A DNA stretch of 64,000 nt from Eumeta japonica (GCA_005406025.1 BGZK01001377.1:1-64000), one strand, 5' to 3'. Numbered from the stretch's first letter, positions 1 to 13,600 are shown. A program made the numbers and translations. Notes: a model not told the origin generated them from the letters alone.

Positions 1-516
1 GGGGTGCAACTCTCATACAAATTATAATCAAAAACATAGCAATGATATTGCCATCTATAGTTCAGAGTATGAAACAAACACGAATTTTACGAATTTTCAC
101 AATAGGTGGCAGTGCGGTAAAAGACAAAAATAAATTTAATCATTGACTATTTTAATTTTATATTTAAATTATTTAGAATGGTCTTAAATAATTAAGATTA
201 ATTATGTACTTAACAAATAAAATATAAATGAAACTGAATCAATAAATCTTGTTTGGTTTATATTGTCTACGTTCACAGATAATCTATAACCTATGGCCAT
301 TCAATGGCGTCGCAGCGTCAATTTTGTTTGTTTGCGTTTGTGTTGGTTGCTACGTAATATATTGTGGATTTTCTTAACGACTTGGCTTGAAATTGTTTTG
401 TAATATCTGAAAATAACGTTTGACCTTGTTTTAATACACGGATTCTGTTTGCCCAAGTGATTTGGCTTTTGATGTTTTGGATTTCATAAATTACAACGTT
501 GCTTTTGCGATTTAAA
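1..516. other. AT-rich flank upstream of the P-like relic
   Basis: I see no coding region here. A GCCATCTATAG motif lies near position 51. It resembles the CTCF-like motifs found at the far end of the P-like relic (5731-5862). The stretch presumably contains the promoter side of the THAP/P-like gene that starts at 517, but I cannot place its terminal inverted repeat. Confidence 0.4.
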
Positions 517-3500
517 ATGCCGAAGAAACAATTTTTGAAATGTTATTTTGGGTGTGATAGGATAAATATTAAGACTTTTTGTACATCTTATGATAAAATA
601 CCATTTTAATCTCTTTTCACTTAACACTTCCATTATTTCAGGTCCTTTCCATCGGTTTCCATACCCAGGTATCCAAATTTAGACAGGTTTAATTTATGGA
701 GGCAGTTCTAGCACCAGCGGTACAGGATAAAGGCGATTTATATATATATAATAATGTCCGATTCTGTGATAGTCATTTTGAAGAACGCTATCGTTTACCC
801 AGTAAACGACTTACTAGAACAGGAATTCCGACTTTGAATATTCGTAAGTATTTATAATCATATGTGAACTAAAATATTAACTATACTCAAATTAGTATGA
901 TTATTCTATTGAAGCAAGTAGAACTTTATCATTTGGATTCAGAATTTTAAAGGTCCAGGATTGAAAATGATTGGGTCTGAAATTTCCTGTAGTTCCCGTT
1001 TTGTAATGTAAATGTATGTTCAGTACATAATTGCATGATATAAATCAACACCAATGTGACTGTCAACTTTAGGGCTGCGGATCATGATGGATAATGTCTT
1101 TCAATTTCAAACAATAATCTTACATTTGTCCATAGATCTCCTTAGTTACCAATAGATTTATGATATAATAGAAAATTCTTAATGCAGGCAGTTGTCATAT
1201 CCAACTTTGTTCGTTCAGATAATTACAATTTTTTTTCTGGAATATGTAATAATACTTAATAAATGCTGTAAGTAAATGAAGCGAGGTATGACTAATTTAT
1301 ATGGAACATTGTTTATTATAAATGGCGATAACACATCTAAAATTTTTTCATCAATAGAAGTCTACAATATTGCAGAATAAAACAAGCTATTAATATTTTC
1401 ATCCCCAGCTTCGTTTGCATATTTGTGTTAGTATACTCAAAAAATTTATATCTCTAAAAATTCTTCCCTTGTGAAAGCTACTCTATTTCCGAGTAATATT
1501 GTTTATATTTAATTTTGATATATCCAAATCTGAACTGTGTTCGATACCATAATTCAAAGCGGAACAAGGAACAGAATTGTACATTGTGATTTTAAAGTTA
1601 AAGTTGAATGTGGGTAGGATTATAATCAGAGTTGAGAGCGGGCTAGAATCAACAATATTATCGATTAAGAGATATAATCTATATCCATGAAAATGCAGTT
1701 GTAAGTGTTAAGCTTGTAGTATGTCTAAAACCCTTTTTAACCAACTATGAAGGTTTCTGATTTTAGCATCTTATATATGTTTACCTGTTTCTAACTACTT
1801 ATTACATTCATTAAATAAGATAAGAATAAATAGATAATACTTAAGTAAAAGTTTGGCTTCACAAATTAAAATCTCTTATTTTTTCACAGTTGAGTGATCA
1901 TTACCTCGTAAATGAACATAGCTTGTTTATACTTTTAGTTGTTTATTTTGTAGTTGGTTTATGGTTTTAACTTTTTAGATTGTGACACACTTAAATAAGT
2001 TTAATGTCATTACAATTTTTTGTTTTCAGCTTCCACTTCTCAAAACATATTTCCAGTGATGGAATATCAGGCTCCAAACACTGTGGAATTTACCTTTACA
2101 CAACCTCAACACACAGAAGATAATGCATCCAAGTGCTCAGGCAAGTTAAAATCATAAGTAATTTTAATGTATATATATCCAATAAAATGATTTTAGTCAT
2201 TAAATTTCAGTCTTATCTTGGGATTAGCAGTTGAATGAGTGTCACACATTATATTTTCAAGTAATATATATAAATTTTTCAGATGCCTATTATACACCTA
2301 AAAGTTAATGAATGTTTTTATATAAACAAATCAACTAATATTTTTCTTGTTATTAAAATTATTTAATAATTATTGTCTCTGCCTTTTCAGGACCCGAATA
2401 AAGTCCATTACCACGAGAGCATTAAATATTGTAAAGAATATGTAAACTTAAAATTACGCCTTTTAAAATTACGTACAAAATGTAAAATCAGACAAAAAGA
2501 TATGTAGCTGAAAACTATCAAAACAAAAATCATTTTAAAATAATAGAGAAGCTACCTGAGCCAGCGAAAATATTTACGGGCATGCAATTTAAATCTTTGA
2601 ATAAAATGCCTAGAGGCAGACGGTATACTCTTGAAGAAAAATTTTAGCTCTGACTGTTTACAAACAAAGTCAAAAGGCTTACAACCTTTGAGAAGATTGT
2701 TCTCTTACCATCGAAAAGAGTTTTACAAAATGCTTGAGCATAATCGTTTTAAAACCCGGATAAATGACATCATAATTAAAAATTTAAAGAAAAGAGTCAA
2801 AAAATGTCTGAAGAACAAAAACTCTGCACGTTAATATTTGATGAAGTAGCCTTAACATCGGGCTATTTTATAATAAAAAATGATAAAATAATAGGTTTTG
2901 AAGATTTTGGGAAAAAAAACCAATAATATTGCAGATCATGCTTTAGTGTTCATGATAAAGGGTATTAAAGTAAATATAAGCAACCAGTCTGTTTTACTTA
3001 TTGTCAAAGCACAACTAAAGTATTATTTTAAAGATTTAATTAAAACAGTTGTGAAACAATTACATAACACAGGATTGCGAATAGTTGCAACTGTTTGTGA
3101 TCAAACTAAAACAAATATTAGTGCCATTAATAGTCTTATAGCAGAAACTAAACAAAAGTACTTAAAGTCGAACAAGAATATAAAAGCTTAGCCTTTGAAA
3201 TTGATAATACAAAATATTTCCTATTTATGATGCACCTCATCTCCTGAAAGGAATGAGAAATAATTTATTAACAAAAGATTTGAGATTTGTTCATAATGGT
3301 GAAGTAAAATATGCAAAATGGGAGCACCTCCAAATGTTATTAGAAGTAGATGTTGGTGAACATGAGATACGTTTAGTTAACAAGCTAACAGAGCAACATG
3401 TAAACAAAGATAAAATACCTAAAATGAAAGTCAGTGTTGCAGCTCAGGTTTTAGCCAAAGGGTGTCGGCTGCAATGAGGTTTTAGCAAGTAAGTTTAAAA

Positions 3501-5608
3501 CTTATAAAACTCTTATGTATTTGCATGGTGACTATAGATAATTTGGAAATGTTATAGGAGCTAAAAGTCTAACTTAATTTTGCATCTATAATGTTTTTAA
3601 TTAACAGAAGCATTAGTTACATAAATTTGAACCTAGTTTCGATATAGACTATTAATTTGTGCCTCCAATAATGCTTTTACAATATTTCATAATAAATAGT
3701 ATGTATAAACTAAAATTTATTACAGTTATTTTTGATTGTCTGTGTTAAATTATTAATTTAAATTTATTTTAAGTATAAAAATAGAAAACTGATTGTTAAT
3801 CATCAATCAATTTAGTCTATTATAGTTAAATTTGTAAAGACAGACTTGTTTGATTTCTGACTTGTGTAACAAAAGTAGTTTGGATTCATATATACAGAAA
3901 AAGCAATATTAACCTAATCTGTGGATCGGTATCTTTTCAGTAGTTCTCAACTCATTTTCATTAATTTTGTGGTTGGATCCTTACTAAACTATTTCTTATT
4001 GCTAAAATGTATTCAATAGGTTGTGACTTGCCAATCATTATTAGTGGCATGGCATATTCACGGATCTAGATACTATAAAAGATATATGGGGTATTTTTGA
4101 GTACCCTGGGACTGAGAATCTAGTTTCTTCTCTTTGATGTCACTTTTAGGCTAACCTGTATCAATTCTGTTATTAAATATGTTTTATATTTAATAACAGA
4201 AATCATGAATGACACAGTCCACAACATTTTGAAAAAATATAAAACTATTTTACATAAATATGGTAAAAGATTTGCATATCATCACAAAAAGTATTTTCCA
4301 AACATTATTTGTACTTTTTGATTGTGCTATGTCATTGTTATCAAATTTCTGTAATCACTTAATAATATTTATAAAATGTGTTTTCAAAATATGTTTTAGA
4401 TTTGTACTTGCTATATTGTGATAAGCATTTTTATAAAATTATTTACCTGAATGAAGTTAATATTTATTTTATTTTGTTTTAGATCACAACATACTTCCCA
4501 AGGAGTGTCTGGCGACGGCGGGTTTCTTTGATAATGGATAAATTATTTGATTCATTTAATGGCCATTCATACCAAAACTCTGCAAAATTTTCAAAGGTGT
4601 CTTAAACAAAGTTCTCCACATTTTAAATTTTGGAATGAAATATTACCAATTTTAGAGTCAATGCGATTTAAAACTTTAGTAAAAATAAGAAAGGCACTAC
4701 TGAAATTCAATATAAACAAGTACCATCTTTAAAAATTGGATCCATAATATAAACATTTTAAGGAAATGTTTATATTTTAAAAGAAAAGTTTGCAATTACC
4801 AGTTTATTAACAAGAAATTTTAATCAAGACCCCTTGAAAATTTTTGGGTAACATTAGGAGTAATGGTATTAGAAATAACTCTCCGACGTGTTTGCAATTC
4901 ATTAATGCATTTAAGACACTTTTAATTAATAATTACACATCAACCCATGCTGTAGGCGCTAACTGTGAACGTGACAATAATAAACCGTTACAATCATTAA
5001 AATATATGCTTACTAATAAAAATTATAATGTAGATATGGAAAATAACGAAAACTTTGAAATAAATTCATTTGAAAATTTATTGCAGATTTTGAAAAAATA
5101 ATGATTCAGAAATACATAATGAAGCAAAACTTATGTAGCTGGGTATATAATTAAAAAACCAAAATTAAAATATGTAAAATTGCCATAAATGCAAAATGGA
5201 GTTAAGTAATACAACTCCTCCACAACCCCAGTCTTTTATTTATGAAAGAGACTTCACAAAAAAATCTCTACATTACCCATCAACTAATTTGTGTAATTTT
5301 CTAAATGACATTTATGTAATTATTCAAACGTGTTTACGAGAAAATCCTCAGCAAAAAAATTTGAGACAAAAAATCATATTTATGGCAAACATTTTTTGTA
5401 ATAAATCGTTTCTGACATGTAACGTTCATAAAGACGAAGTCTATAAATATATGCTAAATTTAATAATAGATGTTGTCATTAACAGTTGGTGCACAAACAT
5501 CAATCGAATATTACAAGGAAAATTATTAAAATTTGATAATAATGACTTAATAAAAGTGCAAGCGGCAAATTATTACATGTTACGTAAGAAAAATAAAAAA
5601 AAGTCCTG
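517..5608 (+). pseudogene. P-element/THAP9-like transposase relic
   Basis: This is a decayed DNA transposase of the P-element/THAP9 group. Exon 1 (517-580) gives the start of a THAP zinc finger (KCYFGCD). Exon 2 (642-843) continues it with PFHRFPYPG, CDSHFEERY and a GIPTL end motif, in matching splice phase. Inside exon 2 a frameshift and a TAA replace the usual Trp of the finger. Exon 3 is 2030-2140 and uses a GC donor. A leucine/lysine-rich segment follows at 2391-2510, then PRGRRYTLEEK. The catalytic core comes next, with LIFDEVALTSGYF, ATVCDQT and DAPHLLKGMRNNLL (2818-3275). After an intron (about 3489-4481) the C-terminal block reads PLENFFGNIRSNGIRNNSP and ends at 5608. Several stops and frame changes make an active product unlikely. 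Family membership rests on the ordered motifs; the P-like label is my reading. Confidence 0.85.
844..2029 (+). other. intron of the P-like relic
   Basis: This stretch lies between a clean donor (GTAAGTAT at 844) and a pyrimidine-rich acceptor (TTTTCAG at 2023-2029). It is AT-rich and I see no coding region or mobile element in it. Splice phase (1) is the same on both sides, which supports the intron call. Confidence 0.55.
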
Positions 5609-5630
5609 ATTATAATTTCTTTTATTTACA

Positions 5631-5703
5631 AGGATGACATGTTACTTAAAATCTTAGATGGATAAAATCGTATCCATCTAGATTTTAAGTATTATGTCAT
5701 CTT
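5631..5703. repeat. 33-bp-arm hairpin at the end of the P-like relic
   Basis: Two inverted arms of about 33 bp (about 5632-5664 and 5671-5703) are separated by a 6-nt loop. The arms carry GATGACAT..TTAAAATCT and its near-complement. The hairpin starts 23 bp after the transposase stop codon. It could be a subterminal hairpin of the transposon, or a separate small foldback insertion. Confidence 0.8.
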
Positions 5704-5730
5704 AATATCAAATTCAAAATCGAAAACAAG

Positions 5731-5862
5731 AAGTGGCATCTAGCGGCCATTATTAACAATATAACAGCGCCATCTAGTGGCACGTATGTGAGCTAAAACA
5801 GTGCCATCTATGATACGGGGATTGCGTATTTGAAAATGAAAACAAGAGTGGCGTATCTATAA
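5731..5862. promoter_or_regulatory. cluster of CTCF-consensus-like sites
   Basis: Four related sites follow one another at about 5733, 5767, 5801 and 5848. The second (5767-5781), read on the minus strand, is GCCACTAGATGGCGC. That matches every position of the classical CTCF core CCASYAGRKGGCRS. The other three are degenerate versions. The first three are spaced 34-36 bp apart. Part of the cluster is a direct repeat, since GAAAACAAG precedes both the first and the fourth site. Binding is inference; insect CTCF preference may differ. Confidence 0.5.
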
Positions 5863-8500
5863 CTACCATATAGTGTATTATCTATGACTGACACTCATTA
5901 CGTCGCACACTAGAGCGGGAAGTGTGGTACGGTAAAGTTCTGCACACAATAAACTGTGATCGCGGCGACCCGTACACACTACACAAACATCGGATATACG
6001 TGCAACGATCTATTTGAGATAGTCATTAAATAAAGCAGACAACCATTCGGAATTTCGATTATATCACAATCCTTTGTTAACAAACTGCAGTAAACTACGA
6101 ATTCAAGCTTAGTAGTTGAATGATAAGATTTCAAATTCAGCTAACTTACTTCGAAAAAAAATGCATTGGAATTATAATGCACTGTGTGAAAACCCAAAGG
6201 CTAAACACCTCTCTAGTATGACAGTGATATGTACCAGTGTGACAGTTCCAGTGAGTGACACATCAATTACTGTGCAAAGTTTATATGGACTGTTTTGATA
6301 ACTTTTCGAGCCCTTTCACCTTTGAGGGTAGTTACATTATTACTTATTTCGAGTCATCAGATTAATCGTGTGCCAAAAAAAAATTGACGAAAAAGCGCTT
6401 AACGGAAATAGTATATTCTGAGACAGTTTTAACGATTCATTTGACGTACCTATTTAAAAATTATGTATACCATATGACACGTCTAAGAATACAGACTATT
6501 GTTCTCTTTGGATATTTTCCGCCGTTTGTCATTTTTATCGCATGTGATATCATTTCAGATTGTCCGATAATCAGACGTATTCAGACCAGGAGGGGCGCTT
6601 TTTTTCAAATGTATCATTTCAGTTTCAGACGACGCAAATATTTAGAAGCAACAAAACGAAAGCAATATTCCAGTTTTCAATGTGTCTAGGTGGAATAGTT
6701 TACTTGATATAAGTGACAAAAAAATGACAAGCCATAAAAAAAAACGCGAACAAGTGCGAATGGGACTAGCTTCCTAAGGGTTCCTTACAAATAAGGTTTT
6801 TATAACAAAATAACATTCGAAAATATTTTTGAACTTTCAAGTCGTCTAGTAAAACAATATTCTCTCATACATCGGATTGCATCACTGCCAGTGCTCCAAT
6901 TGCAAATGTCAGTTTGCAATAGTGAAATTTTTTCAATAAATGATTTACTTATTCCTTTTTTTTCTTACTTCTGCTATGAGACATTACTTTTTACCAAATT
7001 TCATGACTCTAGGTCAATCGCGAAGTACGTCAAAGGTTTTGGTGAATTAAATTGCAATTATCAAAATATTCATGGAAAAGACCATATTTTTTATTGCGTT
7101 GATTTATAAATTTGGCTTTTACTCCTCCAAGGGACCGCAAACCCTAAGAAATTTTATATTAATTTCTTTATATTTACTTACTATCTCTATCTGTTCTGAG
7201 AAAAAGGTGTCTAAAATTCTAGAAAGGGGGACAATAATGTGATCAAATAAGACATTCATTTTTCTTCGTAAAATACGGAACAATAAAAACAATATGAAGT
7301 GTCTCGAGACCATCATTAATCATACTTTCGCACTCGGGTTGCTTCGTCTGCCTTCTGTAAGAATGTAAGTTAACTATTAAAATATCCTTCAAGTATTTAT
7401 CGCTCTTAAAAGCTAATAACCGTATCTCTTCATTAAAGACGATTTCCGTTTCAAACCGTTACAAAATTCTATTACCATTCTTAACAGAAATTTTTTCCAG
7501 TGCTCTTGGTTGTCATAACTCATTTTTTTCCTATCCATTCAAACTCATTTTGCGCTATCTATGGAATCCCAATACATACCCCAATAAAATAACGAAAATA
7601 ATTAATAATCTTCACTCAGAACATCATCAATCAATTTCATCAGTTCACCTTTGCATCTCAACTGAGCAATCAAACAAATATGGGAGAAAATTTGTAAGTG
7701 CAATTTATTTATAACAATGACGTTTAATGAATAAACTATAAACATTTTTACGATAGTAGTTAAACGCCACGACAGCACACTGTACAGCTTATCCTTCATA
7801 TAGACAACGATGTTTAACATAAAAGCGAAACCATACTGAGTTCTTCCAGTTTTGTCTATGCGGAAAACACTATGACAGAGCCCGAGTATAAATATGTACA
7901 TACACACACTGTACATAAAGGGAACGATACACGACTACAATATTATCGTATCGGCCGTCGTCGCCAGGCCTTTATCGCTTTGATGTGAGCAAATGCGTTG
8001 ACACGCTTTTGTTTGCAACTGAAATGATTCATTTCCGAACGCGCCTCTTTTTTATTATTCCATTTTATTATTTGCCAGCTACAAAAAAAAATGTTATATC
8101 GTAATAACGTAACGAAAAGACACTCATCATTATTATAAAATTATTATTTAAATGTTCTATAGTAATTACTAAAATTTGACAAGTTGACTATGAAGTAATA
8201 AATTCAATACAACATGTCTTTCTACAATATTTATAAACCAAATTAAACATATAGTCTATACATAGAAATAAAATAGAGGTGTCTGTCTGTGATTTCAATG
8301 TAATAGCATTTGAAGTCCATGTTTATATGTTTCCAGTGCCCAAACAACCTTTTTTCAAAATTTTTGTTTGTCTGACTGTCCTGGGTTATCTTCGGACACC
8401 CATAGTGATTTTGATGGGACTTGCCGGATGGTAGAAGAACTAGTTGGGCTACACATTTAGGCACTTTTTATTCGAGTAATATTTACAGTTTCGTGAAAAT
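5863..8500. other. gene-free tract with diverged dispersed repeats
   Basis: I recognise no gene here. At about 6746-6795 there is a worn copy of the lepidopteran repeat whose core reads ..AAGTGCGA.TGGGACT..GGGTTCC. A short phrase (AAACAATATTCTCTCATA) occurs both near 6853 and near 9580. At about 8285-8460 there is a GTCTGTCTG..GATTTTGATGGGACTT stretch typical of the 3' part of abundant insect repeats. Short open frames in this tract have no recognisable domain. Confidence 0.45.
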
Positions 8501-8539
8501 TGAAAAACTCCTAAAAATTAGATAATTTGATCGGAATGA

Positions 8540-8730
8540 AATCGAAGACAGTCCTAAAATCAGAATCGAGAGCGAGACCGGAATAGACCTGGATGAAGAG
8601 CAAAACCGGAATAGGGACCTGGATCGAGAGCGAGGCCGGAATAAGGACCTGGATCGAGAGCGAAGCCGGAATAGAGACCTAGATCGAGACCAGAGTGGCG
8701 AACGAGATCGGAACCAGGATAGGGATTGCA
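8540..8730. repeat. degenerate hexamer repeat (copy A)
   Basis: Units of the type CGAGAGCGAG.CCGGAATAG.GACCTGGAT recur about every 36 bp. Read on the plus strand they give an RDRNRDLDRER-like peptide with a terminal stop and one frame change. The same kind of six-base-periodic GATC/CCGG-rich sequence recurs at 10.5, 13.9, 16.1, 17.8 and 27.4 kb, so I treat it as part of a dispersed repeat and not as a gene. Confidence 0.65.
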
Positions 8731-8939
8731 ATAGATAGAAGAGCCGGAACTGGAATCATAGCTACACGGCGTCGTCGGTCGATATAAAAAAATCTAAAAA
8801 TGAATTCTATATCTATGTGGGCATAGCCAGAGGTGAAAGCTAGAAATAACACTATCCCAACCCATCCCGATACGGGTAAAAGCTTTCTGTTGCGCAACCT
8901 TTTCAAACAAAAAATACAATTTCATCGCCTATCTAGCCT

Positions 8940-9180
8940 AAAACGTCATCGACCGACGAGACGAGTGCGCCGGTACGCGTGCGCGTGTGTGACGGCGGTC
9001 GCTTTCTCTCGCAAATCTGTCAAACAGCTGTCAAAATCCATCGAATCACTGTCAAATAGAAACCAGAGGTGACCGGGCGGGCCGCGCGCGCGCCGCCGCC
9101 GGTCGTTGCACTTGGACATTGGAGCCGACTCGTGAAATTGCTCAGTCAGTTTTGAAACATTACGAAACATTTTCCAGTTT
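8940..9180. promoter_or_regulatory. CpG-rich promoter-like island
   Basis: About 240 bp are far richer in CG dinucleotides than the surroundings (CGCGCGCGCCGCCGCCGG near 9085). An arthropod initiator-like TCAGTCAGT lies at about 9142-9150. A donor-like ATCGTGAGC follows at about 9345. This fits a non-coding first exon whose coding part lies elsewhere, but no downstream exon is identified in the window. Confidence 0.35.
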
Positions 9181-10450
9181 TGCGCGTTGAAATAATAAAC
9201 AAAACAAAAACCGTTCGCCTTGACATTCCGATTACGTGCCCGTTATCATTCTGGACGTTCGAAGAAAAAAAAATGACTTATCTGTAACGCGGCCGTCTAC
9301 CAGAAAGAATTGCAGAGCGCGAGTTGGCTGTTTAGTCAATTTATCGTGAGCAAAAATCAAATAATATAATCGATCAATTAGGTGGTCCCACTTTGTTATC
9401 GTTATTAATTAAGAAATATTTGTTGGTACTCTTTAGTGATTAAAAAATAATCCTACATGTAGATATTTCATCTAACGAGAGACTCGACGATTTTTGCCCG
9501 TTTTCGATATCGACCCGGGAATGTGGAAAGTTTTAAGACAACGCAATTTCAGAAATATACAATTTTCGTGGCCGCAATTCAAACAATATTCTCTCATATA
9601 TCATTTACGTCAGGGTGCATATTCCAACGCCAAATGTCAATTTGAAATCACAAAAAGGTTTTTGACGTGATGTAGTTTACTTGTAATTTAAGACCTTTAC
9701 TTGTAATTTAAGACCTTAGTACTCTCTAGATTTTGATTTATTTGTGATTGTCCAAATATGGGACAAAACTGACAGTATGTTTTAATGCGTGGACTTATAA
9801 ACTTATTTTTTTTTTAACAGCTCTAAGGGAACATAGACTTAAATATTTGACGTTATATAAAACTTGATATCTGTACCCATTCCGCAGACAAAGGACCTTG
9901 ACAGACAGATGGACAACGAACTGATCTTTGCCACTTCCACTAAAACTAAATCATTTCAAACAATGTACTCATCGAAACTTGTTACGTCGGATGCGTCTAA
10001 CATCTTAAGGATAAAATGGAAAAGAAAAAAAAATAAAGCCTTATTGACATTTTTTCGCCTTGCTTATGAAAAAATAATAGTGCTACTATCAGAATTCTAT
10101 TGATCTTTAATAATATTCCATAAAAGCTATGCCACACGGCGGCCACACACATACAGGCCACGAAATAAAGGGTGCTATTATCTTACGAACACTGACAAAA
10201 GGAATTGTATAACGTCATCATGTGCAACAACCAACAGGCATGCGGATAACAGTGATCGCCAGCATTGTTCCGTGATGCAACGCTGCACTTTCTCTGCATT
10301 TTACATGACTTTTGTTTTATGTATACAATGTTTATAAGGGCCGGTATGCGGGCCCTTTTAACAACCTGTTGCCTTTGTCTTTGCTTATTCGCTTAAAACG
10401 TCTATATGGTTTTGCAGGAGCACTTTTAATCTAACCCGAAGTATATTGTA
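9181..10450. other. gene-free tract
   Basis: I see no recognisable gene. A perfect 20-bp tandem duplication (unit TTTACTTGTAATTTAAGACC) lies at 9676-9715. The short open frames here have biased composition and no domain. Confidence 0.4.
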
Positions 10451-10454
10451 ACAT

Positions 10455-10640
10455 TAATTTTCGCCCACGGCTCTGCCCGCATGGACGTGGATTGAATTCC
10501 CGCATTTTTATATCGTCCGACAGCGTCGTGTTCATCGTGTCGATGCCGGTCCTTCCTTTGATTCCAATCCCGATCTCGATCTATATCCCGATTTCGTTTC
10601 CGCTACTGATTCCGGTAACGGTTCCACCTTCGCCGGTTTC
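10455..10640 (+). repeat. GCCCGCGGCT-headed hexamer repeat (copy B)
   Basis: The head GCCCACGGCTCTGCCCGCAT (10463-10482) is followed by CCGATCTCGATC-type hexamers. The head is a variant of a motif widespread in lepidopteran genomes. Order and orientation match copy C at 13.87 kb. Confidence 0.6.
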
Positions 10641-10649
10641 GATTCCGAT

Positions 10650-13600
10650 AAAATTATCACATCTTTAAGGGTTTTTCTATTTTCACTCAGAAACCTTAAA
10701 ATTTCCCTGTTAAAAAGTAATATATGACTGCTTTTCGGGCTAATGATTAGTCCGAAAAATTCCTGTAGTTTCCACTGAAAGTTCCATCGAGATTATCTCT
10801 ACCGTTTCGGAGATTATCCCGAACAAACACACAGATTGATTAAGTAAATTTTCATAAATTTTGTTTGGGTGCTGGTAACATATAAGTAATCTTATGGACT
10901 TAAAAAAAAAGTATTTACTTTTTATTAACAAACTTGAATTTAATTTGACACTTTAATTTTATTTATACGTGTGTGTATAGTTAAAAAATTGTGAATGAAC
11001 AATATTTACCGGTTCACCCGTCAGTGGGTTACTGAAATTATAGAATCGGTCTAGATCGAACAGATCAACAAGTCCTTCGTACGTGGCCGACCTTCCCGAC
11101 AAATCAAGTCTATTACAGACGCGACGACCCGTGACGCGTCTCTTCGACGAACTCGCGTGACGCAGTCACGCGCCCGCTCATATTGTTCTATTCATCGGAT
11201 TGTTTAATACGATAGTCATATTGCTTTCTTTATTATGTTAGACGGTTATAAAATGTACTTAATAATATAATAGTGTTTTATTAATATAACATTTTCTGAA
11301 TGCAATACCATATTCTTTGTTTTGTTTTAAAATATTAGCAGGTATCTACTTTTCAGGAAGAACAACTGCTTTTTGTGTCAAACTTTAATCGGTCCGCTGC
11401 TGTGGCGTACTTTTCCACAATCATTTTTATTCAAAATTGAGAGGTCCGTCCCGCCCGTTTATTGAAATAAAACTTTCGGCATCGTCATATGAAACGAACT
11501 TAAAATCGACCATAGACACTGGAACATGTATTTTCTTTGAACAATCTGTTGTTAAAAAAGCATGTCGTTGGAAACCATATTCCTACCTCTATTCGAATCT
11601 CTATTAAAATGACAATAACAAAAGCGAGTCTACCTCGATGAATGCTCTTACGATTTTAAAACTGGCCAAGCGCGAGCCGGACTTTTTAGTCGTAAGGGCT
11701 ACATATTTAAAAAAAATAGTTAATAAAAAAAGAACAAAAAAAGATCGAACAAAAAACGGTGAAAAAAAGTTTCTTTTATTTTTATTAATTTTCGCTATAG
11801 TGGTCGTAATAATACGTACTCTATGAAAATTTCAACTGAAGTATTACGCTCCAAACGATACAAGCCCGTAACAGATGAACGGACAGACAGCAATGCGTCA
11901 CTAATAGGGTCTTATTTTTCCCGTTGACACCCTTTGACTACGCATCCCTAAAAACGGAGATAAGACCCGAAACAAGTCTCGTAATGGAATAATTTAAAAG
12001 TCGGGATGCGTACGCGCATACGGCCATTGTATGCTGATTACAGGGAGGGACATGTCAACGACTTCGCCGTATGAAATGAGGCGTGAGTTAGATAAGAGCG
12101 AAGAACGTGGAGCTATTGTTACTGCGCGACGTTGCGAGTTAAAATCGAAGCATCGCTTGTAACGCTGTATACAGTGTACCTTCTTTATTTTCTTCATTTA
12201 CTACTCTTTGCTTATTCTTTATTTATTATATCCATTCCCAATTATTATTTCTCACTCATCTCCCGTATCTGCCACATCTCCCACATCCTGAGTTATTGGT
12301 GGGCACCGACATTCATTATCCGCAACTGTACACCTTGCGTCACTACGTATTTTAGGTTATACGAGCCGTAGAAGAAGGGTGATGATTTTGGAGCCGTTAC
12401 GGATCATCAGAGCTAGACTACAACGGAACTGCCGCGAAATTCAGGAAGGTATCATTCAACCCCATCAACTCCATGGATGAGTGCGCAGGACTTAATTCCA
12501 CAAAATAACCGAGCACCCTTGTTCAGCTATAATATACTGTAGTAACTGCACAAATTCTCCATAACCCTGTAAGCGTTTGATTGCTTTCTATTTACCCTTT
12601 TTTTTGCATTTAGATTGTGCGTCATCCGTCACCGTCACCCATCCACGCTACCATGCTAGGTGAGTAACGCGGATGGGGAACGGTGACCTGTTTCTCTCGT
12701 GTTATATAATTATATTCGCTGGTCCCTTTTCCCTTGTTTTCTTTCCTATTATAAGGCACTCGCGAGCTAAACATCCGGGGCTGGGTCCCGCGGTAGCGTG
12801 TCACGTTGTGCTTACGAAATATTGCCGAAATTCCTCTAGCGCCTTTGTTTTAAATGAATAAAGTTAAAAACTCGGACAGATGTAGTTTGGTAACTGTCCA
12901 AGAAGCATCGTAAAAAATATTTAGAATATTTTTGTTTTTTTTTTTTTCTAGGTGACTTTACCGTTGTCATTGTTCCGCGAACGTTGTTTGAATAAGTGAC
13001 ACTGCCAGTCACCGCCGATTCTAATAGACACTGCCAATGAATATTTCCACTTTTGAATTCCTTTTCCTTCGATGAATCCAAAGAATTAAAAAAAAAAACT
13101 TCTATTTCTAGTATAGTTAGCCTTGTAGAATAAAAATTAAATACTCAAAAATTAATTTATATTTTAATTATAATATATGGAAATTTAATAAATGCAAGAC
13201 CAAATTTAGAATTATTTATGAAAAATTGTGATAGACATAATGTCAATACTAGAAATGCTCACAGGTAAACGGACTACATAAGGTCGCGAATTCAATTAGA
13301 GGGCTCTGTGTGCGCATGTTCAATGCGATTCCTGAGGAAGACCAATTACTGCAAAAAAAGGATGTTACACATTCTCTGAATATTTAGAGGATAATTGAAC
13401 TTCCAGGTCGGTTTCTTCTTAGAGGTTTTCATTTGCAATAGTTTTATATATGATTATGATTCTGTATAATTTTGGTTTTGTAGCTACCCTCCAGTTTCTT
13501 GCTTCTTATTCTTCAGCGCTAATTTCTTTACGAACGAATGGTAATAAAAAAAAATGGTAATCTTAGTACGACAGCGAGCTTAAAAATTCAACAGTTTAGA

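Noticed and set aside
1..6000. 31-bp terminal inverted repeats of the P-like relic
   Set aside because: No matching pair at both ends could be found by eye, so the element's borders are left open.
6590..8060. Similar inverted phrases (ATGTATCATTTCAGTT and its counterpart near 8030)
   Set aside because: Similarity is short and patchy; not enough to claim a transposon with these ends.
8833..9170. Overlapping frames on both strands rich in Arg
   Set aside because: Typical of CpG-rich promoter-like sequence; no domain on either strand.
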